From Variovorax paradoxus (GTDB taxonomy: Bacteria > Pseudomonadota > Gammaproteobacteria > Burkholderiales > Burkholderiaceae_C), in the NCBI RefSeq assembly GCF_018614875.1, contig NZ_JAGGNW010000011.1:558001-622000 (forward strand): a DNA stretch of 64,000 bases. The letters run 5' to 3'. Numbering within the stretch: position 1 is the stretch's first letter; each line of letters begins with the position of its first letter. This document shows, piece by piece, positions 17,706 through 24,995 of the stretch. The notes under the pieces are model-generated. The model was given only the letters and a program-made list of their open reading frames with translations. It was not told the origin of the DNA and made no database searches. The position numbers and the translations under genes were made by a program.

Positions 17706-17789
17706 TTTATTAGTCCTGTCGAGGCTGCCTCGGCACTTCTCACCCCCGGTTTTCACAACCTTTTTCTTTCAACCTAGTTGGCGTTCATC

Positions 17790-18296
17790 ATGAAAAAAGT
17801 CTCCCTCATCGTTGCAGCAGTCCTTGCAGTCACCACCAGCGCAGTTCTGGCAGCCACGAGCCCGGCCACTGCCACGTTCCAGGTTCTGATCAATGTCAAC
17901 AAGGCCTGTTCGGTTGTTGCGGGTGCCGCATCCAAGATCGATTTCGGCTCGGTCGATTCGTCGGCCACCAACCTGAGCAACAGCAGCAACATCAGCGTGA
18001 CTTGCTCGAAGACGACGCCTTACAACATCGGCCTGCTGCCCTCGAACAACGACACGACCGGCGCCGGTGCGATGACCCCCGCGACCGGTACGGACAAGGT
18101 CTTCTACCAACTCCGTTCGGTGAGCGCTACAGGCGCAATCTGGGGCAGCACCGCCACGGCCACGGCAGTGGGCAACGGCGTGGCCGGCACCGGCACCGGC
18201 GTGGCGCAGTCGATCCCGGTGTGGGCCACGGTGGCCAGCGCCAACGTGACGCCTGGCGCCTACTCGGACGTGGTGACGGTTCAGGTCAACTACTGA
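17790..18296 (+). CDS. spore coat U (SCPU) domain pilin, CsuA/B-like major subunit
   Basis: The protein (168 residues) has a clear Sec signal peptide (MKKVSLIVAAVLAVTTSAVLA). One SCPU domain follows, with the typical KACSVV, IDFGSV and ISVTCSKTTPYNIGL strands and the C-terminal YSDVVTVQVNY beta strand. SCPU proteins are the subunits of archaic (Csu, sigma-clade) chaperone-usher pili that mediate biofilm formation and attachment. The ATG at 17790 was chosen over an in-frame TTG four codons upstream. No strong Shine-Dalgarno precedes it. It is followed by chaperone, usher and tip genes in the usual order. Confidence 0.92.
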   Translation: MKKVSLIVAAVLAVTTSAVLAATSPATATFQVLINVNKACSVVAGAASKIDFGSVDSSATNLSNSSNISVTCSKTTPYNIGLLPSNNDTTGAGAMTPATGTDKVFYQLRSVSATGAIWGSTATATAVGNGVAGTGTGVAQSIPVWATVASANVTPGAYSDVVTVQVNY

Positions 18297-18307
18297 TCGA
18301 TTCCCCC

Positions 18308-19039
18308 ATGCACCCCCTGCTGCGTTGCACCGCTTTTCTTGCGCTTGCCCTGGCGCAGGCAGTTGCATCGGCGAGCGGGCTGCAGGTGTCGCCGGTCACG
18401 CTGACGCTGCAGGCCACGCAGAACGCCGAGGGCCTTTGGCTCAGCAATACCGGCGACACGGTGGTGCACGCGCAGGTGCGGGTCTATCACTGGGCACAGG
18501 AGAACGGCACAGAAAAGCTGACGCCCTCGCGCGAACTGCTGGTCAGTCCGCCGATGGTGCAGCTGGCCACCTCCGACCGGCAGCTGATCCGCGTGATTCG
18601 CACGGGCGTTCCTGCCGGCCCTGTCGAAGGCTCGTACCGCGTGGTGATCGACGAGCTGCCGGTGGAAATGAAGGACAAGAAGGGCCTGCAGCTGGTGCTG
18701 CGCTATTCGGTGCCGATCTTCGTTGCGGCCGCGGGTGCACAGTCGTCCGGGCCGCAGCTCGCATGGTCGCTGCGCCGGGAAGAAGGCCAGGCGGTGCTCG
18801 AAGTGGCCAACAACGGAGGCATGCATGCGCAGCTTGCCGACGTTGAATTTGTCGATACGGTGGGCCGCCGGACGCCGGTGCATGCCGGCCTGTTGGGCTA
18901 CGTTCTGCCGGGCGCACGCATGCGTTGGCCTCTGAAGACTTCCGCGGAGGCCTTTGCCCTCGGCGGCATCCTGGAAACGAAGATCAATGGCAACGCGACG
19001 CAGGAAAACATCCCGCCGCTCCCACGCGCGCCACGCTGA
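18308..19039 (+). CDS. periplasmic pilus chaperone (CsuC-like)
   Basis: This 243-residue exported protein has a signal peptide of about 22 residues (cleavage near ASA/SGL) and the PapD-type immunoglobulin fold. Strands such as LQVSPVTLTLQATQNAEGLWLSN and the central SDRQLIRVIRTGVPAGPVEGSYRV-like region match archaic chaperones. It would bind SCPU subunits in the periplasm and deliver them to the usher. It starts 11 bases after the pilin stop, and its 3' end overlaps the usher start by about 53 bases. Its coding differs in frame from the long open frame that extends upstream, which is a shadow. Confidence 0.9.
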   Translation: MHPLLRCTAFLALALAQAVASASGLQVSPVTLTLQATQNAEGLWLSNTGDTVVHAQVRVYHWAQENGTEKLTPSRELLVSPPMVQLATSDRQLIRVIRTGVPAGPVEGSYRVVIDELPVEMKDKKGLQLVLRYSVPIFVAAAGAQSSGPQLAWSLRREEGQAVLEVANNGGMHAQLADVEFVDTVGRRTPVHAGLLGYVLPGARMRWPLKTSAEAFALGGILETKINGNATQENIPPLPRAPR

Positions 19040-21398
19040 GCGCCTGCTGCCGCTGCTGCTTCTTTCCGGTCTGATGTCCTTCGCCGCTCAGGCGGAGAAC
19101 GCCGCAGCCGGCGCAAGCTCTCTGGCGGCCGCGTCCACGGAAGGCGATCTTGCCGGGCCGGGCGGGAGCGACCTTTATCTTGATCTGAGCCTGAACGGCA
19201 ATCCGCAGGGCCTGGTGCACTTTGGCCTGCGCGGACAGGAGCTGTGGGCCAGCGCGGCCACGCTGCGGCAGCTGGGCTTTGTGCTGCCGCCGGGCGTGTC
19301 CGACCCGGTGAGGCTCAAGAGCCTGCCGGGGGTGCAGGTGAAGTACGACGCCGCGAGCCAGAGCGCCGAAATTCATGCGAGTGCCGATGTGCTGCGGCTG
19401 CCCACGACGGTAGTCGACACATCGACGGTCATGGTACCGAAGGCCAGCGCCTCGCCGGGCCTGCTGCTCAACTACGACCTGTATGGCACGCAGGGCCGCG
19501 GCAACACGTCGAGCTTCAACGCGCTCACGGAGCTGCGCGCGTTCAGCGGAAGCTCGGTGTTCAGCAACACGCTGATGACGCGCGCAACCCGCACCGATAC
19601 CGAAGGCTGGCAGCATGAATCGGTCCGGCTCGACAGCACCTGGAGCCGGTCGTTCCCCGAAGAAATGCTGACGCTTCGCGTGGGGGACACCACCACGGCC
19701 TCGCTGCCATGGTCGCGCTCCACGCGGATTGGCGGCGTCCAGCTGTCGCGCAACTTTGCGCTGCAGCCCTATCGCACGACCACGCCGCTGCCGGCCTTCC
19801 TGGGGGCGGCGGCGCTGCCTTCGCAGGTGGAGCTTTACATCAACGGCATGCGCCAGTACACGGGCCAGGTGCCGGCGGGGCCGTTCCAGCTGAAGACGGT
19901 TCCGAGCATTAATGGCGCGGGCAATGCGCAGGTGGTTCTGACCGATGCCTTCGGCCGCGCGACGACGCTCGATTTCTCGCTGTACGACACGCAGCGGCTG
20001 CTGGAGGCGGGCCTGTCGGACTGGTCGGTCGACCTGGGCATGGTGCGCAAGAACTACGGGCTGCGCTCGTTCGACTACGGCAGCGAGCCGGCGGCCACCG
20101 GCACCTGGCGCTACGGCGTGAGCAACAGCTTCACGCTGGAGGCGCACGGCGAAGCCACCAAAGGGCTGGTCAAAGGCGGCGTGGGCGGCGCATGGCTGCT
20201 GGGACAGAGCGGCGTGCTGGCGGGCGCCGTGGCACAGAGCAGCTACCAGGGCCAAACGGGCTCGCTGCTGAACCTGGGCTACAGCTGGCGCGACAACCAC
20301 TTCAATTTTGCGGTCGAAGGCACGCGCACGCGCGGCGAATACCGCGACGTTGCGTCGCTGTACGGCAGCGCGCCGCCCAGCGGCTCGGGCCGCGCATCGA
20401 TCGGCTACACCACGGGCAGCTTCGGCAGTTTTGGCCTGAGCTATCTGTACCTGCGCTATCCGGCGCAGCAGCCTACGCGGCTGGCGAGCGTCTACTGGCT
20501 CAGTTCGCTGGGGCGCGGCGCCTCGGTGAATGTGAGCCTCAACCAGAACCTGGACAACCGGCGGGAACGCAGCCTGTATGTCGGCTTCACCTGGGCGCTG
20601 GACGGCAAGGTGACAGCCAGCGCCGGGCTCCAGCGCGACGGCGACCGCACCATCTACTCCGCCGACGCGCAAAGCTCGATGCCGAGCGAAGGCGGCATCG
20701 GCTGGCGCGCCGGCCTGCGCCAGGGCGGCGGGCAGAACGGCGGGCAGGCCGAGATCGACTACCTGGGCCGCTACGGCCGCGCCATGGCGGGCATCAGCGT
20801 GCTCGGCGAGAGCCGCTATGCCTATGCCGGCGCCACCGGATCGATCGCGGTCATGGGCGGCCAGCCCTTTGCGGCCCGGCGCATCGACGATGCCTTTGCG
20901 GTGGTTTCCACCGACGGCATCGCGGGCGTGCCGGTGCGGCTGGAGAACCGCGACATCGGCACCACGGACGGCCACGGCATGCTGCTGGTGGCGCCGCTGC
21001 GCGCCTACCAGAACAACCAGTTGTCGATCGACCCGATGCAGCTGCCCGCCGACGTGAGGATCGAGCGCGTGAAAACGGTGGCCACGCCAAGCGACCGCGC
21101 CGGCACGCTGGTGCGCTTTGGCATCACGCCGGTGAATGCGGCCGCGCTGCTGCTGGTGGACGAGGCGGGCAAGCCGCTGCCGCTGGGCAGCCGCGTGCGC
21201 GTCAACGGCCAGGGCGGAGAGCCTGCGCTGGTGGGCTTCGATGGCGCGGTGTATCTCGAATCGCTGGAGCCGCGCAACACGCTGGCCGTGCAGACGCCCG
21301 GCGGCCATTGCCGCGCGAGCTTCGACTATCGCAAGGACGGCACCGGGATTCCGCAGATCGGCCCGCTGCGTTGCGCCAGGGAGGCCAGGACGCCATGA
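18987..21398 (+). CDS. outer-membrane usher (CsuD-like, fimbrial biogenesis)
   Basis: The product (about 803 residues) has an Arg-rich N-terminus and a signal peptide ending near SFAAQA. An N-terminal usher domain (YLDLSLNGNPQGLV) precedes a long beta-barrel with many alternating aromatic strands, and a C-terminal carboxypeptidase-like region near residues 640-800 (GIAGVPVRLENRDIGTTDGHG). It forms the outer-membrane assembly pore for the archaic pilus. The ATG at 18987 overlaps the chaperone gene; an in-frame ATG 11 codons upstream is the alternative. The stop overlaps the tip gene start (ATGA). Confidence 0.9.
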   Translation: MATRRRKTSRRSHARHAERLLPLLLLSGLMSFAAQAENAAAGASSLAAASTEGDLAGPGGSDLYLDLSLNGNPQGLVHFGLRGQELWASAATLRQLGFVLPPGVSDPVRLKSLPGVQVKYDAASQSAEIHASADVLRLPTTVVDTSTVMVPKASASPGLLLNYDLYGTQGRGNTSSFNALTELRAFSGSSVFSNTLMTRATRTDTEGWQHESVRLDSTWSRSFPEEMLTLRVGDTTTASLPWSRSTRIGGVQLSRNFALQPYRTTTPLPAFLGAAALPSQVELYINGMRQYTGQVPAGPFQLKTVPSINGAGNAQVVLTDAFGRATTLDFSLYDTQRLLEAGLSDWSVDLGMVRKNYGLRSFDYGSEPAATGTWRYGVSNSFTLEAHGEATKGLVKGGVGGAWLLGQSGVLAGAVAQSSYQGQTGSLLNLGYSWRDNHFNFAVEGTRTRGEYRDVASLYGSAPPSGSGRASIGYTTGSFGSFGLSYLYLRYPAQQPTRLASVYWLSSLGRGASVNVSLNQNLDNRRERSLYVGFTWALDGKVTASAGLQRDGDRTIYSADAQSSMPSEGGIGWRAGLRQGGGQNGGQAEIDYLGRYGRAMAGISVLGESRYAYAGATGSIAVMGGQPFAARRIDDAFAVVSTDGIAGVPVRLENRDIGTTDGHGMLLVAPLRAYQNNQLSIDPMQLPADVRIERVKTVATPSDRAGTLVRFGITPVNAAALLLVDEAGKPLPLGSRVRVNGQGGEPALVGFDGAVYLESLEPRNTLAVQTPGGHCRASFDYRKDGTGIPQIGPLRCAREARTP

Positions 21399-22426
21399 GT
21401 CTTTTTCTGACCCGCACTTTGCAGGCCCTGCGCCTGCCGCTGTTCTGCGCGTTGCTGTGGTGGCTGCCGGTGGGCAGTGCGCAGGCGGCGATCACTTGCA
21501 CGGCGACAATGACGAACGTGGCCTTTGGCACGGTCGACCTGGTCGACGGGAGCGCGCCGCCGTCCGCCAACGCCACCCTGGAGTACACCTGCACCAACGA
21601 CGGCACCGTCGCCGAGAATGCCAGGATCTGCTTCAACATTGGCGACGGCGACCAAAGCCTTGGGAGCTTCAATCCGCGCACCATGAAGAACGGCGCCGGA
21701 AACACCTTGAAGTTTCAGCTCTATCAAGGAACGAGCAGCACGATCTGGGGTTCGAGCGGCAACTCGTTGGTGCCGAACCCCTTCGTCGCCACGTTGACCG
21801 TTCCTCGACGGATTTCTGTTTTTACGCCGGGAAGCGCATCGGGAAGCGCCACCATGCGCGGGGAAATACTTGCCCTCCAGGGCACGGTACCTCCAGGCGC
21901 GTACCAGGACAGCTTCGGCGGAATTCACACCTCGATCACGTTCTCGTCGAGCACGGGCTCCACGCCGACGGCGTGCGGCAGCTCGGCGGCGGACATCTTC
22001 CCCTTCGTGGTCAGCGCAACCGTCGCCAAGAGCTGCCTGGTCACGGCCGATCCGCTGAACTTCGGCAGCATCGACGGGCTGCCGGGCGCAGCCAATGCCG
22101 ACCAGGCGAGCACGATCAACGTCACCTGCACGACGCCGACCGCCTACAAGGTTGCGCTGTCGCCATCGAACGGATCGACGACCGGTGCCGGGACGATGAC
22201 ACCGACGGGGGGCGTGCCGGGCAACACGGACACGGTGCCCTACCGGCTCTACACCAACGCCGCCCGCTCGAGCCCCTGGGGCAGCGTGATAGACACCAAC
22301 ACCGTCGCGGGCACCGGCACCGGCGTGTCCCAGGCGCTGACCGTGTATGGCCGCGTTCTGGGCAGCAGCGTCAACGTGCGGCCGGACAGCTACCGCGACG
22401 TGGTGACGGTTTCCGTGACCTACTGA
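21395..22426 (+). CDS. two-domain SCPU tip adhesin (CsuE-like)
   Basis: The product (343 residues) has a signal peptide (cleavage near AQAAI) and two SCPU domains, about residues 30-195 and 205-343. The second ends in SYRDVVTVSVTY like the pilin. Two-domain SCPU proteins cap archaic chaperone-usher pili and carry the adhesive site. The ATG overlaps the usher TGA by four bases, which indicates coupled translation. The second domain is clearly similar to the pilin (both have GAGTMTP/GAGAMTP and GTGTGV motifs), so the gene probably arose by domain duplication. Confidence 0.88.
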   Translation: MSLFLTRTLQALRLPLFCALLWWLPVGSAQAAITCTATMTNVAFGTVDLVDGSAPPSANATLEYTCTNDGTVAENARICFNIGDGDQSLGSFNPRTMKNGAGNTLKFQLYQGTSSTIWGSSGNSLVPNPFVATLTVPRRISVFTPGSASGSATMRGEILALQGTVPPGAYQDSFGGIHTSITFSSSTGSTPTACGSSAADIFPFVVSATVAKSCLVTADPLNFGSIDGLPGAANADQASTINVTCTTPTAYKVALSPSNGSTTGAGTMTPTGGVPGNTDTVPYRLYTNAARSSPWGSVIDTNTVAGTGTGVSQALTVYGRVLGSSVNVRPDSYRDVVTVSVTY

Positions 22427-22557
22427 ACTGCGCTGGCCGGAGGCCCCGCCTAAAAATAGCGCGACCGCCCTTCATTTTCCGGATACTCTGCCGATAAACC
22501 GGGTTGGGGCATCGATGCGATGCCCTCCACCGAGGTTGAGAGACGAGGCGAGCACCT

Positions 22558-23019
22558 ATGTCCGGAAACATGTTCCCCGCAGGTTCTGCCGGCCTGCTTC
22601 CAGCGCGAGCAGCACGCTCGCTGGCCGCTGTCGGCATGCTGCTGCTGTTGCCGCTGCGGCTCGGCTCCGCGGAGCCGGTGCACGGAATGAACGGCGCCAC
22701 GGCCCGCTTCAACGTGACGATGGTCGTTCTTCCGACCTTCAAGGTGCTTCAGGTCACGCCGGTGAAGGACGGACACGAATACCGCGTCTGGACCAACATG
22801 AAATCGGTGCTCATCAAGGGCCGCGAATATCAGTTCGACAAGATCGGCGAAACCACGTTCACGGTGGCCGGCACCGGCGGCGACGGCCTCGACAGCCTCG
22901 ACCCCACCTGGCGCAGCGCCATCGGCGCCATGGCCGCCGTCACGGCCCGCGCCGCGCCGCAAACCTCCGCGCCGGTGGGGGATGGGAGCAATGCGATGAG
23001 GGTGACGGTGACTTACTGA
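22558..23019 (+). CDS. small exported protein of the pilus locus, function unknown
   Basis: The predicted product (153 residues) has a signal-like hydrophobic stretch (about 24-37) after an Arg/Ala-rich start, then a mature part of about 115 residues. The C-terminus, AMRVTVTY, resembles the closing beta strand of SCPU pilins (VTVSVTY). No other SCPU motif is visible. It lies 131 bases after the tip gene on the same strand, so it may be a minor pilus-associated protein. A 60-base piece of its 3' half is duplicated 1.8 kb downstream, past the AbiE-like gene pair. Start uncertain: MSGN (22558) or Met5. Confidence 0.6.
   Translation: MSGNMFPAGSAGLLPARAARSLAAVGMLLLLPLRLGSAEPVHGMNGATARFNVTMVVLPTFKVLQVTPVKDGHEYRVWTNMKSVLIKGREYQFDKIGETTFTVAGTGGDGLDSLDPTWRSAIGAMAAVTARAAPQTSAPVGDGSNAMRVTVTY
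22894..22954 (+). repeat. direct repeat copy A (inside the pilus-locus small gene)
   Basis: This 61-base stretch, encoding SLDPTWRSAIGAMAAVTARA, recurs at 24705-24761 with two substitutions and one 4-base deletion. The two copies flank the AbiE-like gene pair in the same orientation. Confidence 0.85.
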
Positions 23020-23050
23020 GGAGGTGAGGCCCAATCCAGCACGAGTCTCC

Positions 23051-23995
23051 TCACATCACGCCAATGTACCGATGAATCCGGGCGACCAGCGCATCGAAAT
23101 CCGGCTGACCTTGGTAGTACAGCGCTTCTGTCTTGCAGTACTCCAGCGCGAAACGCTCGCGCTGCGCAGAGTCGGCCAGGACGAAAGCGGGATTTCGCGC
23201 AATCACCTGCTCATCACCGCTTCGAAAGCGCTGCGCCTTGCGCTCCTGGTAGGCTGGCTCCCGCATGAAGGCATGCACCTCCTCCAAGCCTAGAAGGCAG
23301 TACACGTCGTAGTAGTGCCGCAGGAAGTTGCCGGGAAACGCCCGCGCTTCGCCCAACCGGCGGAACTTGGTGGAGATCGTCTGGAGCTTTTCGACGAAGG
23401 TGTGCGTCGGCGCGTAGCAGGGTACGGCTACGGCCCGGTTGTCGAACACGCCGGTGCCTCGGTGACGGGCGACATCCAGGGCCCATGAGGAGATGGTGAC
23501 CGGCCGATTGGGCGCCGTGTCATCAAAACCGAGTTCCAGCAGAATGCCGTCCTTGACGCCGGCCAATGCCGTTGCGCGCGGCGTGTAGCTCAGTCGGATG
23601 CCGGCACTGCGCATCTTGTCGTCGTCGAACTGCGTGTCGCGCGCCACGCCGTCGATGCCTGGGATGCGGATGCGTGCTGCCAGTTCATCGTAGTAAGCGC
23701 GGCGCGAAGCGATGTGTGCCGGCTTGTCCTGGTTGCGCCCCGTCTTCACATCCATGCCATTGGGCGGCTCGATGCGGATGTCGATGTCTTCCGAGAAGCG
23801 ATGGATGACGCCGAAGCCCTTCGACAAGGACGTACCGCCCTTCAGTTCGAACCGGAAGCCCTGGGCCTGAAGGCCCCACAGGCAATGCATGATCCAGTAG
23901 TCCTTCTCGACCAGCATGGGATCGAGTCCGCGCTCGTCGGCGACGAGCGCCAGCAGCTGGTTGAAATCCCGCCTTGCGTGCAGGAACTCAGGCAC
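23051..23995 (-). CDS. AbiEii/AbiGii-type nucleotidyltransferase toxin
   Basis: The product (about 314 residues) carries the nucleotidyltransferase signature LKGGTSLSKG (51-60) and SEDIDIRI (68-75), with the paired acidic residues D70 and D72. These features define AbiEii-type toxins of type IV toxin-antitoxin systems, which modify cellular targets such as tRNA ends and can abort phage infection. A GTG at 23995 is the likely start; it overlaps the stop of the upstream partner by eight bases, so the pair is co-translated. A longer in-frame start (24037) would lie inside the partner. Whether it is active as a toxin here is untested. Confidence 0.85.
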   Translation of the reverse strand: MPEFLHARRDFNQLLALVADERGLDPMLVEKDYWIMHCLWGLQAQGFRFELKGGTSLSKGFGVIHRFSEDIDIRIEPPNGMDVKTGRNQDKPAHIASRRAYYDELAARIRIPGIDGVARDTQFDDDKMRSAGIRLSYTPRATALAGVKDGILLELGFDDTAPNRPVTISSWALDVARHRGTGVFDNRAVAVPCYAPTHTFVEKLQTISTKFRRLGEARAFPGNFLRHYYDVYCLLGLEEVHAFMREPAYQERKAQRFRSGDEQVIARNPAFVLADSAQRERFALEYCKTEALYYQGQPDFDALVARIHRYIGVM

Positions 23996-24599
23996 CCACC
24001 CACTCCCGCAAGCGCTTGCGCGTCGCCACGCTGCCAAAGCTGTCGGCTGCGCGCTGAAGGCGGGCCGGGTCGAAGGACGGTAGCTTGCTGCATGCCTGGG
24101 ACAAGACCGCGTCGCGGTCCTCCGCCAGCTCGTCCAGGTTGTTCAGAAGGTCGACGTACAAAAACTCCGGCGTCAGCTTCTTGGGAAAGCGCGGCTTCAT
24201 GCGGAAATCGAACTGCCGATTGCCGAGCCGGAAGACGCCATGGCGCTTGTGGTTGTAGACCAGCGTGCGGTTGTAGAGCTGGGTGGTGCCCAAGCCCACG
24301 GCGTTGTAGGCCGAGGGGGAGAACACGAGGAAATCCTTGTCGCGCAGGAAGGCACTCACCACTTGTTCATCGGCCGGCGGAAGAGGCCCGAAGGTGGATT
24401 GCTTTGGTGCGTGGTACAGCCCCTGCGCGAGCTTTTTCAGTTTCCCGGTGGCCACCAGTTCGCGCAGGTGCCTGTCCACCGCGGTGGACAGGCACGCGAG
24501 ATCCTCCCGCCGGTAGACGCGGCCGGCCTGCAGTTCGTCCGCAAGTTGCGCAACTGCACCTCGCAGAGACTCGGCAGGACGCGCAGCAGCGGTTTGCAT
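23988..24599 (-). CDS. AbiEi-like / DUF6088-type antitoxin and autoregulator
   Basis: This 203-residue protein lies directly upstream of, and overlaps, the AbiEii-like gene. Its N-terminal 75 residues look like a winged-helix domain (VYRREDLACLSTAVDRHLRELVATGKLKKL region); the rest resembles the C-terminal domain of AbiEi antitoxins. AbiEi proteins repress their own promoter and neutralise the toxin without binding it. The operator would lie just right of 24599, in the AT-rich strip 24600-24660. The pair is the only recognised defence-type element in the window. Confidence 0.8.
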   Translation of the reverse strand: MQTAAARPAESLRGAVAQLADELQAGRVYRREDLACLSTAVDRHLRELVATGKLKKLAQGLYHAPKQSTFGPLPPADEQVVSAFLRDKDFLVFSPSAYNAVGLGTTQLYNRTLVYNHKRHGVFRLGNRQFDFRMKPRFPKKLTPEFLYVDLLNNLDELAEDRDAVLSQACSKLPSFDPARLQRAADSFGSVATRKRLREWVGA

Positions 24600-24704
24600 G
24601 GTTGATTTTTTGTTGAGATTTCATGCATTTTACCGCTCTGCGACAACAGGAACAAGATCAGTCCCCCTTGATGCCCTGTGCGCGGATCAACTTTGCCCAA
24701 CGCA

Positions 24705-24761
24705 AGCCTCGACCCCTCCTGGCGCAGCGCCATGGGCGCCATGGCGTCACGGCCCGCGCCG
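24705..24761 (+). repeat. direct repeat copy B, decayed fragment of the pilus-locus small gene
   Basis: These 57 bases match 22894-22954 with two substitutions and a 4-base deletion that breaks the frame. Nothing upstream of 24705 matches the parent gene, and its right edge abuts the truncated HigA-like sequence, so this marks a recombination junction. Confidence 0.8.
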
Positions 24762-24890
24762 CCCGTTGAGGACACGCGACAGCGCGGTGCGAGACACCTT
24801 CAGCTGCTCGGCAGCTTCCGTTACCGTGATTCCCATGGCCGGAAACACATCCTCTCGGAGGATCGATCCCGGGTGCGGAGAATAAGGGCG
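24747..24890 (-). pseudogene. truncated HigA-type antitoxin (XRE helix-turn-helix) remnant
   Basis: The minus strand from about 24890 reads PYSPHPGSILRED, then ITVTEAAEQLKVSRTALSRV and LNGR, followed by three residues and a stop. This matches the N-terminal half of HigA-family antitoxins (HPGxxLREx, a helix-turn-helix with SRTALSR, then LNGR), but the expected GISPEMA continuation is missing. The homology stops exactly where the pilus-gene repeat begins. There is no proper start codon in frame and no higB toxin gene nearby, so it is a broken relic. Confidence 0.75.
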
Positions 24891-24913
24891 TCCGGCGATG
24901 AAACCGGACGCCC
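24886..24913 (-). terminator. Rho-independent-like terminator of the acyl-CoA ligase gene
   Basis: A perfect 10-base stem, GGGCGTCCGG (24886-24895) with CCGGACGCCC (24904-24913), encloses an 8-base loop. It lies 83 bases beyond the ligase stop codon. On the minus strand it is followed by TTATTC, a short T-rich tail. Confidence 0.7.
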
Positions 24914-24995
24914 TTGGACGTCGTGTGAAACCGAACTAAAGATGGTCCAACTGCCGCATAAATTGCGTTCCGGCGGTCCATGGCGGGGGCGGCGG

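Noticed and set aside
22427..22557. GGCC-rich hairpin after the tip gene as a pilus operon terminator
   Set aside because: The stem is only four bases and has no T tract. The following small gene may well be co-transcribed.
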